Below, piece by piece: positions 40,601 to 51,122 of a DNA stretch of 64,000 nt (position 1 is its first letter; each line of letters opens with the position of its first letter). Below the pieces are notes generated by a model, which was given only the letters and a program-made list of their open reading frames with translations, was not told the origin of the DNA and ran no database searches. Source of the DNA: Tetragonia tetragonoides (lineage: Eukaryota > Streptophyta > Magnoliopsida > Caryophyllales > Aizoaceae); assembly GCA_038025085.1 (NCBI GenBank), contig CM076144.1, positions 34,253,501-34,317,500 of the forward strand, given 5' to 3'. A program made the position numbers and the translations under genes.

Positions 40601-41938
40601 TGTGATAACGAGAACACCCACTCAAGTGGCCAGCCATGCTCAGAAATATTTCATCAGGCAAAGCAACGTGTCCAGAAGGAAAAGACGGTCCAGCTTGTTT
40701 GATATTATAGCTGATGAGGTGATTATCCTTGCCTACTTAGAAATAGTTGGTTTGCATTATTATACTAGATGATTGCAAACAGGCACTAGCTTTTGATGGC
40801 TTCTATATGTCATTAGGTTTTAATAGAAGCTCGATTAATGATCTTGTCTTTTGTACACTTCTGGCGCTTTACTTCATTTGGACTTCCATTGCATCTCTTG
40901 TCTTTTGTACCCTTCTGGAGCTTTACTTCATTTGGACTTCCATGGCATCGCCTTGCATATAAATTTTGGTGGACGTATGCTATCAGCCCATCCATATGAA
41001 ATTGTTTTCAAGTTCGTAGTTTGACATCCTTTATGGTTTTTGTTCATCGTTTACTAGTGTTGTTGGCTTAGATTTTGGTGCAAAGTATTTAGCTATCCAA
41101 TCTGTGCATTTGCCCTTCAAATTCAATTTGTACATTGTACACATTCCTTTTCACTTCCAACATAATTGTATGAAGGCTTTCTCTGGATGGTAGTGGACAG
41201 CCGTCAAGTTTCACTGTTTTCAGTTGCCTTTGTTCTTTATGTTACAAGTGAATATTGTGCCTGCAGTTTCTTTGCCCCCAAACCCCTGAACCTCATTTTT
41301 CTAATCGCCACCTGTCTGCTCCTTTCTGATATAATGTTCTGTCAGTTTCTGTCATTTTCTCAACACTTCCCGTGCTTATATACCTGAATTATATTTTTGT
41401 TTTGCAGTCAGGTGAGACACCAATGGTATCACATGATTTCCTTTCTATGCACCCACCAGAGACTGAGGCGGAGAATAGCAATCCCCTGCCTCCGGCTCCT
41501 GTGCTTGATGAAGAATGTGAGTCAATGGCATCTAGCAATTCCAATGAAGTGGAACCTGCTCTGTCTAAACCGGATGCCTCCCAAAACTGCTATCCAAGTG
41601 ATACTTCTCAAAACTATTACCCTGTTGTATATCCTACTTATGTTTCTCCATTTTTCCCTTATGCCATTCCATTTTGGACGGACTCTAATGCCGAGCCAGC
41701 CAAGGAGACGCATGAGGTGGTTAAGCCTACTGCAGTTCATTCAAAGAACCCAATCAACATTGATGAAATGGTTGGCTTGTCGAAACTGAGCTTGGGGGAA
41801 ACCATTGGTAGTGGAGAACCATCAAGTTTGTCACTAAAATTGCTAGACGGCTCCTCTAGACAATCTGCTTTCCAGGCTAATCCAACCCCTAGCAGTTCAG
41901 ATATGAACTCTAATGGCAGTCCGATCCATGCAGTGTGA
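37668..41938 (+). CDS. KUA1: SHAQKYF-type single-MYB transcription factor, KUA1/MYBH-like
   Basis: Exons 37668-37968, 40510-40718, 41408-41938; phases 1 and 0; 346 aa. The N-terminus has a zinc knuckle [14 protein letters not shown] (CX2CX4HX4C) and the conserved GVKLFGVRL (R/KLFGV repression motif) and [10 protein letters not shown]. Exon 2 is an MYB repeat ([24 protein letters not shown]) ending in [13 protein letters not shown], the signature of this plant subgroup. The C-terminus has an LSLKL EAR-like repression motif. In Arabidopsis KUA1 (At5g47390) is a nuclear repressor that promotes cell expansion by repressing peroxidase genes; transfer of that role is inference from similarity I recall. 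Intron 1 is 2.5 kb and contains a tandem duplication and a MITE. Related MYBS3-type genes are the main alternative. Confidence 0.93.
38638..39022 (+). repeat. Tandem duplication of ~190 bp in MYB intron 1
   Basis: 38638-38828 (GGTGTGGTGTGGAGGATTGT ... CCGAACTGGGCC) is repeated with scattered changes at 38839-39022. The copies are clearly diverged, so the duplication is not recent. Confidence 0.85.
39490..39744. mobile_element. Stowaway-type MITE in MYB intron 1
   Basis: 255 bp, left end CTTCCTCCGTTTCATGAAGA, right end TCTTGGTGAAACGGAGGGAG, TA on both sides (39488-39489, 39745-39746). Inner GATGTTTACATTT is mirrored by GTGTAAACATC. It has the same length as the MITE at 36794 but a different interior. 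Confidence 0.83.
40843..40950 (+). repeat. 54-bp tandem repeat, two units, in MYB intron 2
   Basis: CTTGTCTTTTGTACMCTTCT...GACTTCCATKGCATC occurs at 40843-40896 and 40897-40950, with a few substitutions. Confidence 0.85.
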
Positions 41939-42306
41939 GGTGCTGTAGTGGAAGTTCAGAATTGTTAGGTTTAGCTCTGAGCTCTTGAGCTCCACAGTTC
42001 TCATGTCCATATAAGAAGTGATCATACCTGTGCAGTTTGGGTTTGAATTTTAGCAATGTTTTCTCCTCATCTGGTCTGTCACTGGGAAGTTAGATGGTCC
42101 CTCATAATCTATTCTTTTCTAGGGTCTTGCATCGTGTTCGTGTGTACTGTATACAGTTTAACATACTTGTCGTCGTAGTTGCATCCCAGGAGTTTTGCCA
42201 TTTAATTGTTATCTGGTCATTTAACAGTGTTTGAAGACTGATATACTTGCCATTGCGCAAAGATTTTGTAGGAAACTGTTGTTAATTTCTGCACCAGGTT
42301 AATTTG

Positions 42307-42307
<1 letters not shown>

Positions 42308-42363
<56 letters not shown>
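42308..42363. repeat. AT dinucleotide microsatellite
   Basis: About 28 uninterrupted AT units, 3' of the MYB gene and upstream of the end of the convergent membrane-protein gene. Confidence 0.95.
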
Positions 42364-42367
<4 letters not shown>

Positions 42368-42535
42368 TGTATCTGCTTAAATTTAAATTAAGATAAATTT
42401 GTGAATCTTGACGGAGAAAAGCATCAGCAATTCACTCACAGTCACACTGGTGGTGGTTGACGCTATGGTCAACAGGTCAAGTCAATATACAGCTAATGGG
42501 CAAATTGAAAAAAAGTCAATATGAAGCTAAGTAAG

Positions 42536-43261
42536 CTAAGTACATCCTACCAAAAAAAAAAGAAGGCTAAGTACTACTCCTATCAATATATAGAGAAGTA
42601 TCCATAATAGCCAGTTAGCCATTGCACTTGAACTTGATTGCCGAAAGTTGAAAGATGTTTCGCTAATATGTAATGGAAGGAGATTCTTCCTAGTATAATT
42701 TGCAGATTTCGCTGTTCGACAGGCACCCCAACGACGAAATGATGCCCAACGCAGCAGCGGTACAACACTGATACTAAACCCGATCAGGACATAGAAAGCG
42801 TATAAAGCATGACGGTGTTGCGCGGAGCTAGCAGGGAAGAAGAGTAACACTAGAGACGCTAATGCCATAACCCCGAAAAAAATCATCAATTGGCGATAGA
42901 TAGATGCTGATGAGTTGAAGCAAGCAAAATAAGCCAAGCAGTAAATCAGTAGCGAAACCAAAGCAAGTGTGGTGATGAGAGGATTAGTGTGAAACGGGGA
43001 CATGCCGGTATCCTCTCCTTGAAACTTCAACTGAAGCATGCTAACTAACAATGTGGCCATGAAAGTAAAGATAGAGTTGTAATTGTGATGAGCTTGTTTT
43101 AACTCAAGTAGTGTAATAACTTCTGGTGGTGGTTGTGACAAATTATTATTGTGACTAATGAAAATATAATTGGGAATTATGGCCTGATGAACATGCCAGT
43201 AGTTTTGGTTTATTATTATGGTCTGTTGTTGGTGAATAGGAGGAGGTTGTGTGTGCTCCAT
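42536..43261 (-). CDS. Predicted multi-pass membrane protein of unknown function
   Basis: Intronless ORF from ATG at 43261 (MEHTQPPPIHQQQ) to a stop at 42536, 241 aa. The N-terminal ~55 residues are polar, rich in Gln, His, Pro and Asn. Hydrophobic segments suitable as membrane helices then occur at roughly residues 64-82, 94-115, 124-143, 150-170 and 218-240. The loop between the fourth and fifth is basic (RWASFRRWGACRTAKSANYTRK). There is no signal peptide, and no catalytic or transporter motif that I recognise. It is transcribed convergently with the MYB gene, whose coding region ends about 600 bp away. The length and hydrophobic periodicity argue for a real gene; I do not know its family. 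Confidence 0.62.
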   Translation of the reverse strand: MEHTQPPPIHQQQTIIINQNYWHVHQAIIPNYIFISHNNNLSQPPPEVITLLELKQAHHNYNSIFTFMATLLVSMLQLKFQGEDTGMSPFHTNPLITTLALVSLLIYCLAYFACFNSSASIYRQLMIFFGVMALASLVLLFFPASSAQHRHALYAFYVLIGFSISVVPLLRWASFRRWGACRTAKSANYTRKNLLPLHISETSFNFRQSSSSAMANWLLWILLYILIGVVLSLLFFLVGCT

Positions 43262-43638
43262 TTGACTGACTAGGTTTTAAGGATGATGAGATCAATGAAA
43301 CCCAATTTTGAATATAACGGCAATGGGGGTTAAATAGGATGTTATCTCTTAAGTAAAATGTAGTGTTTGGCTGTTTGTGTCCAAAACAATCATTGTTTTA
43401 GCTGGGAAGCAGGGAACTTCTTGGCTCTTGCCTTACTTTACTTAGTTTACTTAACTGCCTATCGCCTATCTGAGGACTGACGAGCAAGATGACGATATAA
43501 ATTACTTTTATAACTTTAGAAAACAAAGAAGAACTAAGAATGTAAGATAAAATTTCCCTAAAAAATCAAAAAAAAAGAAGAAAAGAAAAGAATGTAAGAT
43601 GAGAGTATAGACGATTTAAGGGGGGGGGGGGGGGAAAC

Positions 43639-43673
<35 letters not shown>

Positions 43674-44040
43674 AGAATAGACAAGAACTATTGAGGTCTT
43701 TTTTTTTTTTTGGCTAATCTTCATGTAAATTACTTTTTGAACCCAATCTAAGGTGCAATAATTATTAATATTTGAGTTGCGCTCAAATTTTTACTCATTT
43801 TATTTAAGATTACATAAAGTTTATCGTACTGCTAATGCCTAATAACTTTAACATGTTTGGGAGTTGGGAGATGAAGGAGAAGGGAAGAAAACCGGGGTGA
43901 AATAAAATTATAAAAGGTAAGGGAAGGGACCATTAACCCAATTTTTGCTAACCCCTCTCAATTGGGGGAGAAAAGGGGAGAATAGTCCTTCCTTCCCTTC
44001 CCTTTCCTTGCCCCTGAGATACTGATTACCCCCTTTCATT
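43262..44040. other. Intergenic, between the membrane-protein gene and the Copia element
   Basis: AT-rich, with a 13-14-base G run followed shortly by a ~28-base A run (43621-43669). At 43880-44000 there is a GGGAAGGG/CCCTTCCC-rich stretch (AAGGGAAGGGACC ... CTTCCCTTCCCTTTCC) that can fold back. No gene was seen. Confidence 0.5.
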
Positions 44041-44672
44041 TGTAGGATCTAGTTGCAATGATCTAATCATATAAGCGGAAGATAACTAGAAGCAGCAAAT
44101 TTAATGGGTCATTAAATACACATAAATATACCTCTTGATGCGTGCCTCGTTGATCGATTAAATATCGATATGTGCGAATTAGGATTCCAAGTGTAATCCC
44201 TCTACCGTAGTCCACGCAGCAATCGATACGATCAGTCCAAACACGTTCGTTAGCTAGAACGAGCACAAGGAACCGTTCCTTGGGCTATGGAGGTGCTTGG
44301 TTGTTTAGAGAGAGAATATGAGAGAATGAGGCTATCAGTTGAAACCTGTAACCTAGTTACATCCTCCTTCTCTTCTATTTAAACTGTAGAGTTCACATGT
44401 AGTGGGCTAACCCTAGGTAGGCCCACTTACCGTTCCCTCTTACTAATTAACTAATGCGACTCCTAGGTCCATTAATTAATTATTGATCCATCGATTACTT
44501 AAGCGTGTGACCCGTTAGGCCCATCGCATTTAGTAGTCGGCCAACTAATATTGGTCCAATTATCGTAAGCGGTCTCTAGCTAAATGTTACGACCTACTAA
44601 ATCGATGGGTTAACTATCTCTATTATTTAATCCCGAATTTTGCACCTTGACTGACAGGACATAAATCCTTCA
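44041..44672 (-). repeat. 3' LTR of the right Copia element
   Basis: 632 bp with TG...CA ends (plus strand TGTAGGATCTAG ... AAATCCTTCA). On the minus strand the adjoining sequence is GACAAGTGGGAGAT, a classic Copia polypurine tract, which identifies this as the 3' LTR. Confidence 0.88.
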
Positions 44673-44690
44673 ATCTCCCACTTGTCCTTA
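44673..44690 (-). other. Polypurine tract of the right Copia element
   Basis: On the minus strand: GGACAAGTGGGAGAT, immediately before the LTR's TGAAGG. It would prime plus-strand DNA synthesis. Confidence 0.8.
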
Positions 44691-45491
44691 AGACAAGTGT
44701 GCAAATCCATTCCCTTGTCACTTAATGTCTTGATGTGAACGTAAGGTAAGAAGTCTAGTCATCCTTACAATGTTCATATCTTTTCTTGATCCCGAATTGG
44801 ATTGTTAAGACAAATGATTATCCAATAATCCATTTGAGCACGGCCATGCATTTCACAATCCCAATTCTACAAGAGGCCCATAAGACAACGATCCCCGTAG
44901 TGAGGACAATTCCCGTCTTGTGCATTCATGAATTCCAACATGATTTTCAATAATCCGGATGTATCCGTTATTGCCTCCTGTTACGCAGGCGTTAGGAGTA
45001 ATCACAGATTATCAATCCTCATGTCGTTATTCATAACCACTCAGGTTTGAGAAATGGTTCAAGATAGTTTTATGAGAGTCTAATATGACTACTTGTTCTT
45101 AAAGAACTCTCATGGTGGGTTTGTCCGATCATGAATTCCCAATTCATGTCTATGCAAATGATCCTTGACATCCCATGTCTCCAGCCCATGAAACAGGCAC
45201 TGAGATCAACTTGCAATCTAATCATCACCGGTTATTAGAATCTAATTCTAACACCTAGATTAGGGACAAATAACCACAAAATCCAGTTCACACAATAGGG
45301 TTTCATTATCCAAGACATCGTCTTGATAACCTATTTGGATATTTGTGTTATATTATTTTGGATTAATATTCAAAGTCATACAGAAAATTGAATATAACCA
45401 AAATCATTGTGATAAATGTACAGAAGTATTGTTTTAATCATGAACATCAGTTCATAATCTAAAACAATGAAGCTAATCATCTCCGAAGCGC

Positions 45492-48400
45492 TTAATGCCT
45501 ATCGAAGATGTGACTCTCGTGCTTGACCCAGTCAAGCGGCTTAGTCAACGGATCAACGACATTCTCATCTGTATGAACCTTGCATATGCTAACATCACCA
45601 TCATTGACCCATTGTCTAATAATGTGATATTTGCGATGTACATGTTTAGACTTTTGGTGTGACCTTGGCTCATTGGCTTGGGCGATGACTCCATTATTAT
45701 TACAATAAAGAGCCAACGGTTCAGCCTCTGTAGGCACAACGCCAAGCTCAACCATGAACTTGCGTATCAAAACAGCCTCCTTCGCAGCTTCCAAAGCTGC
45801 GATGTACTCTGTTTCCGTAGTAGAATTTGCCATAGTGCTTTTCTTAGCACTCTTCCAAGATAGAAGACAAATCCTGATTGGGATTTAGAACCATCTTTGT
45901 TGATCTGGAAGGACGCATAAGTATAACCTTTCACAATCAACTTTTCGAAAACACTTCCAAAGCCAAGTATTTACAGACTCCAGCAATGGAATGTCGTTTC
46001 CAATGATCAGTATGTCATCAACATACAGGACCAAGAAGACAATTTTGCTCCCACTGAACTTCTTGTATACACAAGGTTCTTCTGTGTTTCTGATAAAACC
46101 AAACCTAGTTATGGCTTCATCAAAACGCAGATTCGAGCTCCGGGATGCTTCCTTCAACCCATAAATGGATCTTTTTAGCTTGCAAACCTTCCCAACGTTC
46201 TTAGGATCGATAAAACCCCTTCAGGTTGTGTGATATACACATTCTCTTCGAAAATCCCGTTCAAGAAAGCGGTTTTCACATCCATTTGTCAGATCTCATA
46301 GTCATAATGAGCTGCAATTGCTAGGAGTATCCTAATGGATTTAAGCATGACAACTGGTGAGAAAGTTTCATTAAAGTCAATTCCTTGAATATGCCTATAA
46401 CCTTTTGCCACCAGTCTAGCTCTGAAAACTAGAAAGTTTCCATCCTTGTCCGTCTTGATCTTAAAGATCCATTTGCATCCGATGAGCCTAGCTCCATCCG
46501 GCAAATCGACCAAGTCCCAGACTTGATTCTCGGGCATGGAATCCATTTCGGATTTCATGGCTTCTTGCCATTTGCTGGAATTTGGACTCGTCATTGCTTC
46601 CTTGTAAGTGGTGGGTTCTTCACTTTCAACAAGGAAAATGTCACGGCTTTCCGTCGTATAGATTGAAATATATTTATTCGTCTGAAACCTGACTCTATCA
46701 GACCTCCGAAGGGTGGATTCAGGTTCAACCTCTTGAGTTGCCTCTAGAGTTGAATCTGGAGATGTTTCCAAAACATCTTGGATGGATTCTAAATCCCTAT
46801 CCACATCAATTGGAGTTGTTTCCAAAACATCATGGATGGATTCCAAATCCCTATCCACACTCCAATTGTTGCTCATTTTGAATTTCTTCGAGATGGACTT
46901 TACTCCCACTTGTCTCTTTGGAAAGGAATTCCTTCTCCAAAAAGACACCATTTCGAGCAACAAGGGCTTTGTTCTCAGTTCGGTTGTAGAAATAATAACC
47001 CTTTATTTCCTTTGGATAACTCACAAAGAAAACTTTGTCTGATTTGGGCGCAAGCTTATCGGCGATTAACCTCTTTACATAAGCTTCACACCCCCAAACC
47101 TTGAGAAAAGACAACTTCGGACCCCGTCCCATCCATAGTTCGTGTGGTGTCTTTTCAACGGCTTTTGACGGAGTCTTATTCAGTGGGAAAGCTACCGTCT
47201 CGAGAGCATATCCCCAGAAAGAAATAGGAATATTGGCGTGACCCATCATTACTCTAACCATATCTAATAAGGTTCGATTCCTCCGTTCAGACACACCATT
47301 CCATTGTGGTGTTCCAGGCGGAGTTAGTTGTGAAAGTACTCCACAACTCTTTAGATGTTCATCGAACTTTAGGCTCATATATTCGCATCCTCGATCCGAT
47401 CGAAGAGCTTTGATTTTCTTGCCTAGCTGATTTTCAACTTCATTCTGAAACTCTTTGAATTTTTAAAAAGATTCAGATTTATGTTTCATTAAGTAAATAT
47501 ATCCATATCTACTCAAATCATAAGTAAATGTAATGAAGTAGCTAAACCCACCTTTTGCAGTCGAACTCATTTGTCCACATATATCTGAGTGTATTAGACC
47601 CAATAGCTCACTGGCTCGCTCTCCCTTTCCTAGAAAGGGTGACTTTGTCATTTTGCCAAGTAAACAAGATTCGCAAGTATCAAATGAGTCCAGAATCCCT
47701 TCTCTAAGAAGTTTCTGAATGCGTTTCACATTTTTATGGCCTAATCGACAATGCCATAGATATGTGGGGTTAGAATCATTAGTTCTAGCCTTTTTGTTAT
47801 TGATGGTGAGTATATGTTTGTCAAAATTTAGCATTAAAGCCCATTATGCAAACAGACGCTAAAATAAAATACATCATCTTTTGAAACCGTATAAGAACCA
47901 TTTTTAATACGCATATCAAAATCTTCCATATCCAATATAGAAGGAGAAATTATGTTTTTGTTTATACTAGGAACATAATAACAATTGTTAAGTTCTAGTT
48001 CAAGGACCGAGGGCAACGACAAAACATAAGTTCCTACAGTCAAAGCAACCACCCTGGCCCCATTTGCGACTCGTAGGTTCACCTAATCTCTAGCTACCTT
48101 CCGAGGTTGTTTTAGTCCCTCGACATTTGAACAAATGTGAGTACCACAACCGGTATCCAATATCCAATCAGAAGTAGTTGTAGCTAGATTGATTTCAATA
48201 ACGAAAACATTTGAAGTCATGGAAACCATTCCACACTTCAGGTCTTCCTTTAGCTTTGGGCAGTTCCTCTTCCAATGTCCCTTTTCTTGGCAATGGAAGC
48301 ACTGATTATCCGTAGCTAAGGACGACTTCTTAGCGGCCAATCGTTGCTTAGGCTTAGGCTTGGTCACACCAGCCTTGCCTTTCAACAGGTTGCCCTTTGA

Positions 48401-48606
48401 AGTGGCCCCTTCTTTCCCCTACCGACATTAAGCACTTGCTTTTTTGGAAGTCCTGGAATAGATGTCTCCGAGATGCGTTCCTTCTTATCATGCCTGAGAA
48501 CTATTCTCAGGTTGCTATGATTCTCCAGGTAATTGTTTGGTCCAACCAAACGTTCGCTGTCTAGTATCGACTTTGGATAAAAAGTTGACTTGTTTTCATT
48601 GGCCAT
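45492..48606 (-). pseudogene. Copia gag-pol polyprotein pseudogene
   Basis: Read right to left: a short gag N-terminus (48606-48382, MANENKSTFYPKS) that lacks most of the gag core; a zinc knuckle CFHCQEKGHWKRNC and a protease motif WILDTGCGTHIC (48385-48083); a GAG-pre-integrase region with CESCLLGKMTKSPF (47834-47463); integrase core remnants with SQLTPPGTPQWNGVSERRNR (47378-46851); reverse transcriptase N-part with IDFNETFSPVV (46963-46289) and VLYVDDILIIGND (46157-45885); and RNase H with STTETEYIAALEAAKEAVLIRKF (45833-45492). The frame changes or stops between each of these blocks. A deletion has joined the gag start directly to the zinc-knuckle region. Confidence 0.88.
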
Positions 48607-49691
48607 TGCTACAAAACAGAAATAATATGCAAAAATTTAGTACATTTATCAATAAATAACTTAATCAATTTCCAAAATAAAAAAGAAATCTAATATTTTA
48701 TTCATCCTCTAAGATGCCCCTATGAATAAAATAATTCCAAGATCCTCATTTTACCCTAATGTGACCAAGCTTTGGCTTGTCAACCACACTAGTCAAAATA
48801 GGTAAGCAATCCTTGCTAATTATCTCCAACATAACTCTCGGTTGATAGGCATATCTAATATGGCAATCCCTTTGCCCCGATATGTAAGGACTCCTTACTC
48901 ATATCTTTGAGGGAACCAAAATAGTCTTGTAAATCTCTTCTTAGACTTACCCGCATTAACTCAAGATTAAAATAATGTCACGCTTTGGCGATGCCCATTA
49001 TGAATGATCGAAAGTGTAATGGGTGAACCTTATTCGGGAGGGCATAAACTCAATATTTCCTTGGGACGGGATTTGATAAATTGTTTTAATATATGTGAAC
49101 TAGTAATTATATTAAAACAAAATAATAAATCATACATGCGATAATTAAAGCAATAAATCTAATTTAAGCAATAATTAAAGCATTAAATAAATGATCCTAG
49201 TATGACCCCTAAAATAAAATAAAGATCTAATTTTAAAAATCTCCCACTTGAATCGCGATCTGCTACAAGGCTCCGCTCTTCAAGTTTTACATTTTTGTAA
49301 CTGTACTTTGAAATTTAAACTTAAAGCTAATGCGATAAAATAAATTACATAAATACGACGGTTTTACATACCGTATTTAGGTTACAAAAATACAAATGGT
49401 GCACATACCGTATTTTGGGCCATACTAAATCATACATTCATTCACCTATAAGATGGGTGACCCATAAAATATAAAAATATATTTAAAAGCCATATAATAA
49501 ACAAGTAGATCAATTATCTAATAATTGAAATAAAATTAAATTATATGCTAACGAAACAAGGTTGTATTTAATGTAAATAAATTATAATTCCAAATTATAA
49601 TTTCCAGATTATCACAAAATTGATCAATTTACATTATGGACTTAAGTACACGTTCCAGATGCAAGACCATGTCATAGTTCATTGTTGTACC

Positions 49692-49897
49692 CACTAATCC
49701 TAGGTAGGCCCACTTACCGTTCTCTCTTACTAATTAACTAATGCGACTCCTAGGTCCATTAATTAATTATTGATCCATCAATTACTTAAGCGTGTGACCC
49801 GTTAGGCCCATCGCATTTAGTAGTCAACCAACTAATATCGGTCCAATTATTATAAGCAGTCTCTATCTAAATGTTACGACCTACTAAATCGATGGGT
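49692..49897 (-). repeat. Truncated 5' LTR fragment of the right Copia element
   Basis: TCCTAGGTAGGCCCACTTAC ... ATCGATGGGTTAACTATC matches the central part of the LTR (about 44412-44618) with a few changes. Both LTR ends are gone, and DNA at 49557-49691 that does not match the leader separates it from the rest of the element. Confidence 0.8.
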
Positions 49898-50937
49898 TAA
49901 CTATCTAATATTGGTCCAAATATCAACTCGACATAACCCGACTCGATGCAGTCGACCCATATACTCTTGTAATCTGAAATAACTCAAACTTGTAATGACT
50001 AGTAAGCGACATGACTCAACCTGTTGAGTTACCAACTCTGATGCTATGAAAGTAGTATGAAGTATGGAGTATGAAGTGGAGAACAGGGATAATGTTATTT
50101 TCACTCTTTCCTTCATACGCATAGCAGCAACTTTCCAGTTTGGAAATGGAAAATTATTATGTAGTTACTATAGATCTATTAATGAACCGCACAAAAAACA
50201 TAAATTTGATTATCTCATATATTTTGGTAAGATTTATTTAATTGTTTTATTAAAATAGTAGCACCCATTAAAAAAATAAAAATAAAAATAAGAGGTTAGC
50301 AGTTTTTTTTTCTTTTCTGTCAAAATAAAGACTTATCCGCACACAAGTCACAACAAGTATCGGATAGACCATTAGACATAACATAGAAAATCGGTACATA
50401 TATGATCAATCTCAATACATATTGTACACAAAAACTTGTATGCACCATAGTAACATAAGCTATAGGGAAACACTATAGCAAAGGCATCACAAGATATAAA
50501 TCACAATCTAAACTATTATCAACTTGTAGAAAAACACTTCAAAAAAAGTAATGAAATGTAATAGCCTTACCTTACGTATATAAAAGTGATTTTTTTTTTC
50601 TCGTCATATAAAAGTGGAATGTAATACAAAAGATCATAACAGAAAATACTATAACTAGTAGAGTACTTTCAAATTTCAATTCAAACAAATCCTCAATTTT
50701 TGTTGTTCCTTTCTTTTTCAGTCAATAATATTTTCTTTTTCCGTTCAAACAATTTTGTCTGATTGGCTGGCTTTTGTTTCCATCCAGAAGATTTTCACGT
50801 GACGTTATTATTCTTTTTCTATTTTTATTGGACTAGAACGTGACGCTAATTTTGACTTTATTTAACATAGAGAAAAGTACCCTTATAAAATTCAGGCAAT
50901 TAGTTAAAACTTAAAAGTCGATCAACATTCAATCCCC

Positions 50938-50940
<3 letters not shown>
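49898..50940. other. Intergenic, upstream of the acyl-CoA oxidase gene
   Basis: AT-rich. I see no gene or clear repeat. A CACGTGAC G-box-like word near 50797 and the CT run at 50943-50969 are the only notable sites in the presumed promoter. Confidence 0.4.

Positions 50941-50942
<2 letters not shown>

Positions 50943-50969
<27 letters not shown>
50943..50969 (+). repeat. CT microsatellite in the 5' region of the acyl-CoA oxidase gene
   Basis: About 13 TC units, roughly 155 bp upstream of the ATG. CT runs are common in plant core promoters and 5' UTRs. Confidence 0.9.
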
Positions 50970-51122
50970 TCAGTACAACTCGTATACTACTACCATTAAA
51001 TCTTCCCATTCCCAACTACTTCAATCTCTTCATTCACTCTCTCTCCTCACTCACAATTTAGGGTTTCGTTTTTTGGTTGATCTTCACTTCCATATTGTTA
51101 TTGTGATCTTGAAGAAACAACA

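Larger units (their letters stand above)
44041..49897 (-). mobile_element. Copia LTR retrotransposon, decayed copy of the family at the left edge
   Basis: A minus-strand element: 3' LTR 44041-44672, polypurine tract 44673-44690, pol and gag remnants 45492-48606, leader 48607-49556, filler 49557-49691, and a truncated 5' LTR at 49692-49897. LTR and leader match the element at 1-5779. The primer binding site and about 600 bp of leader present in the left copy (839-1447) are missing here. The reading frames are broken many times, so the element is dead. Confidence 0.88.

Noticed and set aside
50790..50800. TTCACGTGACG as a G-box controlling the acyl-CoA oxidase gene
   Set aside because: A single CACGTG-type word 330 bp upstream of the ATG is too common by chance to annotate as a regulatory site.
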